Assembly (NCBI GenBank): GCA_030248135.1
Contig: JASANC010005666.1
Span: 1-64,000 of the forward strand
Source: Theristus sp. LFF4_11
Lineage: Eukaryota; Nematoda; Chromadorea; Monhysterida; Xyalidae
Length of the DNA: 64,000 nucleotides
Direction: 5' to 3'
The position numbers and the translations under genes were made by a program. Shown one piece after another: positions 11,737 to 22,467 of the stretch. Below the pieces are notes generated by a model, which ran no database searches, was not told where the DNA came from, and worked only from the letters and a program-made list of their open reading frames with translations. Position 1 is the first letter of the stretch. Each line of letters opens with the position of its first letter.

Positions 11737-13599
11737 ATGAAATCAGCGCTGTTGCATTTTACGGTTCTGCTGTTCATGGTCACCACCGTTACGGTCGGTC
11801 TCGGTCATTTGTTTCTTTAACTTTTAGTTGTCTTCATATTTGCTGCGTGTCTTTTGGTTTTTTTACTGTTTTCAATTTTTTTATCAGTGTCAAGCTCGTG
11901 ATTCCAATGAGGCCTTTCTAAACTGCTGTGAACGACAACGTCGGGTGCCGAGTGGATGCTACAAATATTGCCACTACGATCGCTTTGCACGCGATGGGGT
12001 AATTTGCATTTTAGTTGTTGTCTTTTGTTTTTCGACTGAGAAAAGCGGAGTAAAACTGACACTGCTAGAATTCACCATTGAGTTAAACAGAGACACGACA
12101 TACAAAAACATGTTTGCCGCACAATTGGACGTCCCTAATTAGCTGATTGGTCGGCGCACCTGACATTCTCACGCTTCGCACGCTTTATCTTTTTCCATCC
12201 TGGATCCAGGAACGTGATTCCACTTTTTTCAACAGCAAGCGTCTTTGATAACAAAAGGGTGACACAAAAGCACAATGTGTAAAAAGTGAGAAGTGCAAGT
12301 GGCGATATTCATTTCAGTTGACCGCTTTATATCTCGGCAACGATGAACAGTGCCCAAAAACCGCAATTGGCTCGTATCTGTTTTGCGCCGGGTCCGGACA
12401 AGATCACCGACATCAATGCTATGAAGTGTGTGCGCTGTTTCACTCAGCTATTATTTTTTTGTGCGAGTCATCATTTCTTGTTCGGCTGTGCAGCCCGGTC
12501 TTGTCGCATTGACGAGCCTGGGGGCCCGCGGTATAAAAACGCAAGAAACAGTGCTTACATCCGTGTGGTAATATCTACAGGGTGTTTCAGAAGTAGTGGG
12601 TAGGTGTTTGACGCGTTATTCCTCGAGTTGTGTTGAACCATATTCAATGAAATTTTTAGACAGTTCTTTAAGAAAGTTCAACTTAGATTTGTGCAAAATT
12701 TCAGAGAAATTCATTCATCTGCACACGAATGACAGACCAAAACACACAAAGACATTGATTTCAGCACGCAACTGGGGTCTCTTGTTTGGCACCGGGTGAA
12801 ACATTAGCTTGTATGCGGCTGAATCGTTGCATGCATGAATATGAAATGTTTTTTATCCCATTTGTTTGTTTTTGGTTTTTTTACATATTTACCGGCTTTT
12901 GGAACGTGCTAAACCAGCGTACATGCGCGAGAAGGCGGCTTTGGCCGTGACGGATAGGTGCAAGCGATGCATTGAGGCTCATGGTGGACACTTTGAGAAA
13001 TTTGATAGAGTTGACTGTTGCCGTTGTTGTTGATGTTTGCTGTTATCGCCACACACATTTTGAAGTGTTCTTTTTAATCTTTGCATTGAGTGTTCTCTTT
13101 TGTTGTCCGCTGGTATCGCGTGATCTGGTATTTTCTGGACCATTTTTTTAAATTTTTTTGTGTTTTGCTCTGTCATTTGTGTGCAGGTGAATGAATTTCT
13201 CTGAGATTTTGAACAGATCTAAGTTTGAACTTTCCTGAACAACTGTTTAAAATTTCATTGAATATGGTTCTACACAACTCGAGAAATAACGCGTCAAACA
13301 CCTACCCACTACTTCTGAAACACCCTGTAGACACAATAATTAAGCCATTTTTGCGCCACAAAAATGACTTCACAACAATGGTTTTTTATTCAATCGTAAG
13401 ATCTGAAATTCAGGCAGGCGCTGATGCGACGTTAGCCGGAGACCGATGCGTCGATCTGTGCAACATGCGAAAAGGAAATGTTCTGCGACTGAGTTGGGGC
13501 CATCTGCCATGTTGGAGTGTTTTGGATCGCGTGCGAGATGTGTTCCAGGAATATGCAACGAAAAAAGTGAACGAAAACCCGGAGTGGATTGCTGGATAG
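11737..13599 (+). CDS. Secreted DB-module cysteine-rich protein, copy 2
   Basis: Four exons in phase 0: 11737-11793, 11888-11998, 12318-12425 and 13414-13599, giving 153 aa. Signal peptide MKSALLHFTVLLFMVTTVT. The DB-module pattern is FLNCCERQRRVPSGCYKYC, then LFCAGSGQDHRHQC and AGDRCVDLC, with HLPCW before the C-terminal helix. Exon lengths are nearly those of copy 1, and exon 3 is exactly 108 bp in both, so this is a tandem duplicate that has since diverged. Intron 3 is expanded by a complete 750-bp MITE. Function unknown; secretion is inferred from the signal peptide. Confidence 0.86.
12578..13327 (+). mobile_element. Complete Tc1/mariner-like non-autonomous element
   Basis: 750 bp in intron 3 of DB gene 2. 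Terminal inverted repeats of about 165 bp begin CAGGGTGTTTCAGAAGTAGT and mirror at the right end, flanked by TA on both sides (12576-12577, 13328-13329). No intact transposase frame. The long inverted repeats and TA duplication support Tc1/mariner mobilisation in trans. The window's first 505 bp are a truncated relative. Confidence 0.9.
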
Positions 13600-14596
13600 G
13601 AAGGTTCTGGATCTGAGGAATGATGGTGACGTGATCGAAAATATTACAAGCACAGTCGAACGCATTTTTGGTACGCACGTTTTTGTAATCAGGCGATATT
13701 GAATCAAAAAATCAGCAATGTGCGTCGAATCCACACACACATACAAACTCCCCCTCAACGGAAATGCCTGCACAGACAGCATGCATCACGTAATCAACAA
13801 TCAGCTGATGGCTGTAATTTAGAGTTCTACGGTGCTCATGTAAATTCTGTATTTTTCTTATTTGTCTGATTCAAAAAATTATGCAGATTCATTCGCTATT
13901 TGTCACTGGTTTCTTACATTATTATATGCAATTAATAACATCTGATGTGACAGTTTCTACCAGTTCAGACGTTCAATAAAACATGCATACCAACGACATG
14001 ACAGCTTGTTTGAACACTTGCACAGCAGGGAAGCTGTTTTTTACGTTTAGATAGCAATTAAATATACAAATATACAAATATTTGACTGACTAGCCGTGAA
14101 CTGCGCACGTTGACTGGCCGCGGCAGCAAAATGCAACCAGTCACTGTTCTGGACAAGAATTTTTGACAGCTAAAAGAGAACTTATTTTTGTTTACTGTCC
14201 GCAGAACATTCTTGATTGAATTAAGAAAATTTTTATTTCTATACACATTAAGAAATTGTGCAATTCTAATGCACATTGACAATAACATCAGTACATATAT
14301 CACGCGTGACTGCAAGATGAATAAAGCGGCCAGTTCTTGGCAGAAAACTGTGAAGACGCCAACGTAACGACGAAATGAAAATATCACGCAAAACCAAATT
14401 GCAAACCTAAAGCCATGTTTGGTCGTGCATGCGCACAGTTTTGTTTGCACTGTAGTCGTGCAACGAATTTATTTCAACTTCAAGGACCTTTCCTTCTATT
14501 TTCACCGGACCACCGCGTTTCTGTGTTTTGTCGCCTCTCATTTCTTCCGTTCTCCAGCGAAGCTAAAAAACCGTCTCAAAATGGGCTAAGCGGAAT
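13600..14596. other. Intergenic, no gene seen
   Basis: Spacer holding a decayed palindromic element at about 13650-13835 (CAGTCGAACG at the left, CAATCAGCTGATGG then TAATTTAGAGTTCTAC at the right). The rest is AT-rich without recognisable features. Confidence 0.6.
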
Positions 14597-14659
14597 TTGA
14601 AAAGCAAAAACTCGCCAAGAAACACCGTCGATCGCAAAGAAAAACAATGCCACGTGGCG

Positions 14660-16902
14660 ATGGTTGACGTCGGTGCACTGACGTCGTCGATATCGATCCT
14701 AATCCTGTGCACCAGTTTCATTCTGCCGTCCACCGACTGCCGCAGTGCGAGTTCGTCGTCGCGCGCGCAAGGCCGCAAACGGAAACACCGCAATTACGAA
14801 CAGTTCACGGCCGTGATGGCGTGCGGATTCCGTCGCGATCAGTGGCCGAGCGAGGGGCGACTCGACGAGATGCACGACGTGCAGTCGAGCGCACCGCTGC
14901 GTTCGTTTCTGAAATTGGATTGAGGAAGACGTTGAGATAATGGAAATTGTATTTTAAAATCAAAAAAAATAACATCAACTTTTTTCAGTTTTTTTTATAT
15001 TTTTTCTTTTTGTTTTTTTTGCAAGCATAAGATTCTGGACTCAGGCGTGAAATTGTTAAAATCTGATTTTTTTAGTTTGTTCCTTTCACATCCCTATTTC
15101 GATTGATTTTAGGGCACGCTACATAATGAATTACAAGTTCCGTTGTGAGCTCTCAGTGAGCATCACGTGTCAATCAATAGTGCAACTGAAGTAATTTTTA
15201 AGCAAAAAGTAAACTGAAAGAAAACAACCACGTACGTATCATTTCAGAAGCGATCGCCGATCTCCGAAGTCCGAACGGGCGAAACGAGGACGCATGGGCG
15301 GTGCGTGGTCACGTGCACTTTCATCAGTATCGCTATGGCGGGCCAACGCAGATTCTGATCAATGTCACTGCAGTGTTTCCTGGTCGAACGACAGGTTTAG
15401 TAGTAGTTTAGTTTGGAAGCAGTGAGTTCGGTGTGAGGGGGGCGGGTGAGCCAACCCACAGCCACAGAACAACAACTGTGTGTGGGCTGCGGTGCACAGC
15501 GTCCGAGCGAGCCGTCGAAATTAAAGAATAAAGTCGCTCACGTGTGCAAGCACGGTCTGTGGGAGGGCATAGTATTAGTAGTATTTCCGCAGTATTAGCA
15601 GTGAAGCGATGGTAATCAAGAACAATAAACAAACAAAACCGAAACCACAACAGTGTGCACAATTTCGATGAAGGTCTCTACCTGACGACGTACGGTCGCG
15701 TCGGTCGGACGTGTCGTCTCACCGGCGCGCACTTCAATCCGTTCAACGTGACGCACGGCGTGACGCATCAGTGCACGAAGCACGTCGGCGACTTTCCGCC
15801 GATCAACCTGCAGTCGGCGACGCCGCGCGGCGCGCACCGCCATTACGCGTCGGCGTACGTGTACGCGTACGAGATGCAGACGCAGCTGCTCGGCGTCACC
15901 TCGATCATCGGACGATCGGTCGTGCTGACGATCGCCGCCGATGATCCGGACGAGCATTGTGAGTTTATTGAGGGGGGGGGGCGGGGTTCGTATTATCGTT
16001 TATTTTGGTTCTGCGACTCATCAATGATTTCATTTCGACGTCTGCAAACGTAAGGAGTCGATATACAACGCAACGCATGACAATGCATTGTACTTGTGCA
16101 ACAATATTCAACGACCGACTTGAGAATGAAAAAATCCGTTGCCAGCCCAGAGTCGATCTTTTTGTCACCGTTGTGACCAGAACAACCAAGCGATTCACCG
16201 TGGCTGATTGATTGGTTGCGTGCTGATCACGAGTCATGGATAACATTGACATCGTCATGAGTCAGTGCATCCAAATCCAGCAATAATTCGGGTCAACCAA
16301 CCAGCAGATAGTTGTCGGAATGATGCTAACCCCCATTGATTGTAAAAAACTGATTCTCTGAACGGTTCACAGCTTTCCGCTACGCGTGCGGCGTCGTTGG
16401 CTGGTCATCCGTCACTGTTCCGCACAGTCGCGTCGCCGTCTTTCAAAAACCCACACCGAAATGGTTTTCCATCTCAAATCCGTCATTTTGCTCCGTGCTA
16501 GTGGTCAGTCTGATCAGCTACCTCATCATAAATTTCATCATTCTCGCGCCGCCAAACATGGTAACAGTCGGCAACAAACGACCACCGGAATCGAGTTGCA
16601 ATCTGCTGGCGCTGAATTTGAACTTGGTCGGAAACTGCGCACCGAAAGAGTTGAATCATTTGTGGCTGAGTCGACGATGGCGAAAACTGATCAGAGCCGG
16701 AGAATTGAAGCAACTGCAGAAAGTTCAGGCGCACGATCGGTTTTGGGCGTGGTACAAACAATGGAAACCGTTTACGAGTCGCGGAAAGGAACGGGAGCTT
16801 GGCGGCACACGACTCGATCGAAGGCCTCTGGACGCGGCTGAGAAACTGACCAGAGATCGCGTCGAGGTGGCAAATTTCTTGTCTGGATCAGACAAGGCCT
16901 AA
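14660..16902 (+). CDS. Membrane-anchored Cu/Zn-SOD-like protein, copper site lost
   Basis: Proposed exons 14660-14900, 15248-15394, 15674-15958 and 16373-16902 join in phase to about 400 aa. Exon 1 encodes a signal peptide (hydrophobic SISILILCTSFIL). The ectodomain has the Cu/Zn superoxide dismutase fold: strand VRGHVHFHQY, the zinc loop TGAHFNPF...THG...KHVGDF, SIIGRSVVL, and the last strand FRYACGVVGW. Retained: zinc ligands His, His, His and Asp, the disulfide cysteines (RTC and YAC) and the active-site arginine. Missing: the HxH copper ligands (the site reads LYLTTYG) and the third copper His (VTSIIGR instead of HSIIGR). After the domain comes a transmembrane helix (VLVVSLISYLIINFIIL) and a basic ~110-residue tail. 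Two N-glycosylation sites (NVT). The exon 1 donor and exon 3 acceptor are weak; an alternative acceptor at 15653 would change phase. AATAAA overlaps the stop. Confidence 0.75.
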
Positions 16903-16909
16903 TAAAAAA

Positions 16910-17122
16910 CAGAATACGGAATAACCGAGTAAACATGGCAGCTTTTTTCAGGGTGCAAGGAGCGCGCGAAATTTGAATGAAAGAAAATAGACGTTCAGAA
17001 ACCAACATGTGTGCCAAATTTGACGTGTTTTTTCAGACTAATGTATTCTTCGTGCCATTATGTTTATTCTTGCTCCCTTGAACACATGTTGGGGGTTTGG
17101 TGGGCTTTTTGGAAAAAAACAC
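16910..17122 (-). mobile_element. Decayed MITE of the CAGTATGGCC family, then a G-run
   Basis: GTAAACATGGCAGCTTTTTTC and GTGTGCCAAATTTGACG are shared with the copy at 20172-20435. Ends are eroded. Bases ~17127-17155 are runs of G broken by CCCCGC. Confidence 0.65.
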
Positions 17123-17659
17123 CTCCGGGGGGGGGAGGCCCCGCGGGGGGGGGGCGCCTTTTTTTGCGGGTACCAAAGATAGTGTTGTCATATTAACTTG
17201 AAAATTTTCAATGAGAGGTGTAACTTCAAGTGCTGCTGCACCTACTTTTTGCTGCACCCAGTGTAAATAGCACAGATTACCACGCAATTGACGTCTTGCC
17301 TCAAAATCTTTCTAAAGCTTTACTTTATTCACCGATTCGTTCAGAATAAATTCTTTTCCGTGAGATCATTTTGTAGTTTGTTTGGTGAAACTGAATAAAA
17401 ACAATCGAACACCCAGTGACTTGGGACGCCCGAAAAAAAGAAATTTGAGAAACACCGAACGTAAAGATTTTTTAAAACAACGATCGTAGAAATAGAAATT
17501 GGGAATTGATTTGAAGAAATCCTGAAAACCAAAAGCTCACTATCTTAAAATAACTATCGTCTATTCATTAGAACCTGTCAGAGACACCAGCATCACACAC
17601 ACAGCACGTCATTAGTAAGTTTGCGTCATTCTGACCGTCTTCATAGAACAGACCACCAT
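17123..17659. other. Spacer between convergent genes
   Basis: Between the ends of the SOD-like gene (plus) and DERA (minus). It contains the G-rich run and otherwise AT-rich DNA with no feature I can support. Confidence 0.6.
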
Positions 17660-20600
17660 TTACGTATCAGTGAGCATTTGTTTTTCCAGTTCATCCAATA
17701 AACTGCTGGCGCCGATTCGAAATAAGCACGGCTGAATCCATTCGGGCCCACAGATTCTCTCCACCATCGCTCGATAGGCGAGCGCTTGCTCCGGCGTTTT
17801 GATGCCACCGGCCGGTTTGAAACCAACCTGCAAATCGAAGACCAAACTGTAGCAGCTGATTGACATATGCTCATTAATATTGATTATTGACTTGAATTCA
17901 ATGACTTGATTCACCGCGAAAAACCGATGATTTTCGTTTAGACCATTGATGTTGGGCGGAGTCGTTCATCCATTCTATTCTGTTACTGAGACAAAATCCA
18001 GAAAAAATGCATTCGCGCCGCCCAAAAACAGGCCAGCCGACGAAGCTGGACAAATGTTGCACCGCCTGATAAACGAGCAGCCAATCAGACAGTCATTCAA
18101 CTGTTTGACTTTGTGAAACGCAGAAAACCACGACCACACTACAAAATGCAAGACCTTTAAACAGTCGGCTAAAAAACGCAAAAAAAATACCAACGCAGAC
18201 CGTAATAAAATTCTTCAGCACACGAACCCACCCGAACGCCTGTTCGCTCATAAAACGATCGGATTGCGGTGCACATGACGAAAGCGACCGGCAGCGTTGC
18301 GTTTGTCGTCTCTTTTCCGGTGCTTGTTTTTATAAAATCGCTGCCTAAAACCGTGTGAGTGGCGAGTTTGTTCATGAAAAAGCCAAAATTGAATGACGAT
18401 CACACATTCTGTCTACGACGACCAATCAAGTTTCGGCCGCAGTGCCGAGCGGGCTCTCAAAAATGTCGCTCACGCGTGTAGCGTGCTAAATTGGTGCGCA
18501 ACCTTGCCACAGTGGTCGCAATGGAACAAGAACCACAGAATCAGTTTGCTTCTCAACTCAACTATTAAAGAACTAAAGAAAAAAATGCCCGCCATCAACC
18601 GACCGGCCAACATCGCAGTCATGCTCGCTTTGTAAATGCGTTCGTTCGTTGCGAGCTCGCCAGTGGCAAGGATCGTTTTCAGATGCGCCAGACTCGAACA
18701 CTCTTCTCGCATTTGACGGATTTCATCGTAGATTACTGGAAAAACGTTTGCATTGCAGCAGTTTGCAAGATTTTTCTTCTTGTTTTTGTCTGCATGAAGA
18801 AAATGTCGACAAAAAACACCAAGTCATGTGGTCGATTTTGTGGGCAATTGAGAATTGGATTTGGGACAGAAATGTCAACTAGCCACAATTCAACAACGGC
18901 AATTGAAAAAAAAACTGCAGGAAGTCCACAATAGTATTTTAGAAGTGGAAACGTTTTTTCCCATTTACACCAAAGAGTAATCAGTAATAATGACAGACCA
19001 ATTTAGTTTCATTATTGTCTGAAACAGCGTCCACCAAACGGACCGATAACAAGCCAAAAATCACAAAAAAGCCCAACAAACGTTTCCAGTTGTCGGCGAG
19101 CGCTGCGGCGCGATTTATGACGGTGTCGATTTCGTTGGCGCCATCCGAAATGGCGAGTTTTATTTCGAGTAACCTCGTTTCCAGTCGGTATTGACCGGAC
19201 GGAAAGCCGCCGGCGACTGTAGATAAAGAAAAAGAGCAATCACTGACGAAACGAACAAGTTTTCTCGCGGATTGTTTTTTTCTGGTGTCGGTTTCCAAAC
19301 GAAACTGACACAAAAAACTGATTTTTTTAGTTTTGCGACTGAATGCGTGTGCCGACGTAGAAAGGAAACTAGTTTCAATTTTTATGTGGCAATTCAAAAT
19401 AGTCTTAGTCACTTGGTCCTATTTTACGGGACTCGAATCACTTTGCCAACTTTGAATTCCAGCGTCACGCATGCAACTGTTTACATATCTAGGCGCGCAT
19501 TGAGGCTCAGGACCGAAATAAAAGATAATAAACTGTTTTCGCAATATTCTCACCAGAAGCGAGCGCAATATTGCCGGAATGTTCTTTATGGCTGGCCAGT
19601 CGATGACCGGCGTCGAGGACACGCGCCGGATAGACGCAGACGGCGGCACAGTGGACGCGCTGCAATGGGAATGGAGTTGACGTGCGACAAAGAGTGGACG
19701 CAATCAGTGTTGGACTTGTGAGAGAAAAGAAAATAAACAAAGCTACCGTTTTAACTTTCAAAGGTCAATTTGCGCGAAAACGCGCAAAAAAGTCTGAAAC
19801 TGAAATATCCCTTTTCGGGACTATTCGCAATGGCATTGGCAGTTTTGGCACACCACTACCAACCAATCAATTAGTTGCTGTTTCGCAGCCATAAAAACAA
19901 TCATTGATCGATTGCTATTGGTGCTAGAGACTGATCAGCGGTGCGTAGTGCGACCACTGCGAACCTGGCCAAGGGCGCCGTTGAGCGAGTCCCACGTCTC
20001 CGGGCCGAGCGGATTCACGGCGCGATCGACGAGGGCGCACACGCGCTCGGGCGTGTCGTCGCCGGCCAATGTGGTCAGGTCGAGGCAGGCGACCAACGAG
20101 AGCAGCGCTGTTTTCTGCAATTTCGAGAATTATTGTCACCGCTCGTGGCCTCGTGGCAGTGCGTTAGACTACGGTATGGCCGGTTAAACATGGCAGCTTT
20201 TTTCAGGGTGCAAGGAGCGCGCGAATTTTGAATGAAAGAAAAAAGAAGTCCAGAAACTGAATTGTGTGCCAAATTTGACGCGTTTTTTTAAACTAATGGA
20301 TTATCCGCGCTATTCTGTTCATTCTTTATCCCTTGTACACATGATTGGGAATTACGTTGGCTTTTTTGAAAAAGACAACTCCTAGTCTGCGGCTGATCCC
20401 GCCTTGATGGACTGCCTCATTTATTCGGCCATACTTGTACAGTCTGTGCGCTCGGGGGATCGAGCCCCGCCGAGGGGTGTATAGGCACTTAATGACAGAG
20501 AAACCTCGATGGGCGCCCTACTCAATTGCGTTCTGTACGCTTCTCTGGGTTTAGCCCTGGCTAAAAACATTGCCTAAAAATCCCAACAACAACAACAAGG

Positions 20601-21205
20601 ATTACAAGTTGGTCGGTTTCGCATCCATACGGATGCCCCCTCGTGCAACGGTGTGATCGGGTTGGAACGTTGTTGTTTGTTGTTGTCTTGTGCCGCCACT
20701 GCGGTAAGTGTCACACCAAGTGCGCTGGTGGACTGCAGTTTCCTCGGCGGTGGTACACCACAGCACATTGCCGCAATGTCTCACTATAGCGCATTGTGGC
20801 ACGATCGCAGCATCCGTGCAGTTTGACATTGCATCCGTCGAAAAAGCATCGTTCGAACAAGCACGGCAACAAACAAGTCGAGCAGACTTGTTGAAAAGTA
20901 TTCACTTGTCGGGACGTCGGGGCACAATTTTTTCAAACTCTTCACGCTGTTTCAGTTCGTTAAAGCAGCCGAGAATCAGTGGAACACCAAAGATAATGTC
21001 GAAACCAAACGCTCACATCAGCGGCCAACAGTTTGCCGGCTTCCGCGCACTCGTCGCAAACGGCTTGCACGGCTTTCTCATCGAATCGCTGCACCCCGTT
21101 CAACCACGATTCACTGAACGTACGCGGCGCGTTACGATCAACGTCGCTGATGCGATATCGATGCGTGAAATGATCGATCACGGACGCTAGCAGACCAAAG
21201 ACCAT
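17660..21205 (-). CDS. DERA: Deoxyribose-phosphate aldolase
   Basis: Cytosolic class I aldolase that cleaves 2-deoxyribose 5-phosphate to glyceraldehyde 3-phosphate and acetaldehyde in deoxynucleoside catabolism. Minus-strand exons in order: 21205-21017, 20114-19965, 19659-19554, 19216-19082, 18735-18604, 18344-18232 and 17827-17660; phases agree at every join, giving about 330 aa (animal enzymes ~320). Family landmarks: CLDLTTLAGDDTPERV, AAVCVYPARV, GFPSGQYRLETRL, DGANEIDTVIN with the active-site Asp, LKTILATGELA, the Schiff-base lysine in SDFIKTSTGKE, the second lysine in GFKPAGGIKT, and LFRIGASSLLDELEKQ. The first exon (ending KLLAAD) is less conserved; the ATG at 21205 is the best start I see. 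A SINE with a nested MITE lies in intron 1 and a palindromic repeat in intron 3. Confidence 0.93.
19320..19535 (+). repeat. Palindromic dispersed repeat, TTTTATTT/GCGACT family
   Basis: About 215 bp in a DERA intron. It starts near TTTTGCGACTGAATGCG, carries CTTTGAATTCCAGCG in the middle and ends GACCGAAATAAAAGATA. Related copies: 23353-23567, 33624-33845 and a partial one near 15990-16055. Ends are inverted relative to each other, suggesting another MITE family; I could not fix a target duplication. Confidence 0.6.
20139..20602 (+). repeat. tRNA-derived SINE, copy A, split by a MITE
   Basis: The head has TGGCCTCGTGG (A box, 20146-20156) and GTGCGTTAGACT. After an insertion it resumes with CAGTCTGTGCGCTCGGGGGA and TCGAGCCCCGCCGAGGG (B-box region), then the body (TATAGGCACTTAATGACAG, GATGGGCGCCCTACTCAA) and a tail of CAACAACAACAA. 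Other copies: 22781-22982 (+), 25058-25225 (-), 46964-47053 (-, partial) and 56184-56372 (-). Confidence 0.85.
20172..20435 (+). mobile_element. MITE nested inside SINE copy A
   Basis: CGGTATGGCCGGTTAAAC... to ...TTATTCGGCCATACT, preceded by TA; the right end is slightly eroded. It interrupts the SINE exactly where the uninterrupted copy at 22781 reads GACTACAGTCTG, so the SINE was there first. Confidence 0.85.
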
Positions 21206-22467
21206 GATTTGTTTGAAGGTTGGATGTTCTGGAAAAATCAGAGAGAAAAAAACAACTAAAGAAGCCTGGAAGCTGATTGGCCAACTCATTCTGGTTCGGC
21301 CAATCAGTACGTCCAGTTCAACTGCAGATCCACTTGTTTGACTGTGAGTCGATGATCGTTTGATATTGAAGCAACGGCTGGTCAGACTAATCAGAGCAGC
21401 CAGTCAAACTTTGAGAAAGGCGACAGCAACATGATTGGCTGCCCCACGTTGGCCGGAGACAAGTTGAATGGCAAAAAAGCAGCAGTGAATATCCAGAAAG
21501 AACAGGACCAGTCTGACGAGTGGTCCGTGTGTTTGGTAAAGTAAACAAAAAAATGATCGAAACGCGCCGAAAAGAGCCAACAAGTTGAAACGCAACACGT
21601 GTTACGTTACATTTAGCATTTTTTATATCGTTACGTTGGGCTTATTTCTGTCAGTTTTTTCAAAACGTGCTTGTTGCAGAAAAAAAAACGATACGGTATT
21701 TCACGAAAACGCAAAACCTGTTTTGAAAACACCACAGCTGGTTGATACTGTTTCAGTACGGTCTAGATAAAAACAAATTATAGTAAAGCTATGACAGACA
21801 AAACAAAACTGTCTGTCCGTTATTCCTGGAACAAACATTAAACCAAAAATGCACGTTCAAAAAACAATAAGACACTCAGGAATGTAGCAGTGTACAAACA
21901 GATGAAGGCTTGGTCATGGAATTATGAATTTCAACATCACATATTCGATTTCCTATAAATTATCATGAAACCAGTCAAGCCCATTATCGCGAAAAAACGG
22001 GGCAAAAGTAATTACCGTATTACCTCTAATAAACCCACATGGGGGTTTATTTCTTCAGCGACTTCTGGGGGTGGGGGTTTATTTTGGGGGGGGGGTTTAT
22101 TTGGAAACCATTTTTAGGAGTGGGCAAAGTGGCAAAAATACCTTCCATGGCAGGAAGGAAGTCGCAGAAACTTCTACTTTACATAGAAATTTCCTTTTAC
22201 AACAGCCTTTTGTAATGAAATTACCATTAACTCATCCATTTGGGGCCTTTGGTAGCACAATTTCATCATTTTCACTGCAACCAGCCACTGAATTCGTTGG
22301 GTATGTGTTTCAAACAGGTTTCAATAATCCCCCATGGGGGATTATTTTTGGGGGGGGAGATTATTTGGAAACTTGTCGAGGGGGTGGGGGTTTATTTTGG
22401 GGGGGGGTTAATTTTGGGGGGGTTAATAGAGGTAATACGGTACATGAAATGTTTTGCAATAACTCGT
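21206..22467. other. Intergenic between DERA and aldo-keto reductase
   Basis: About 1.26 kb, upstream of DERA and downstream of the aldo-keto reductase. It contains the G-rich element at 22015-22440. The DERA upstream side has repeated GATTGG/CCAATCA words (21271-21330). No gene seen. Confidence 0.6.
22015..22440 (+). mobile_element. G-run-rich palindromic MITE, CCGTATTACC ends
   Basis: Left end CCGTATTACCTCTAATAAAC, right end GTTAATAGAGGTAATACGG, flanked by TA on both sides (22013-22014, 22441-22442). The interior has many runs of 5-10 G broken by TTTATT. A 97-bp relative with the same ends sits at 50124-50220. Confidence 0.85.
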
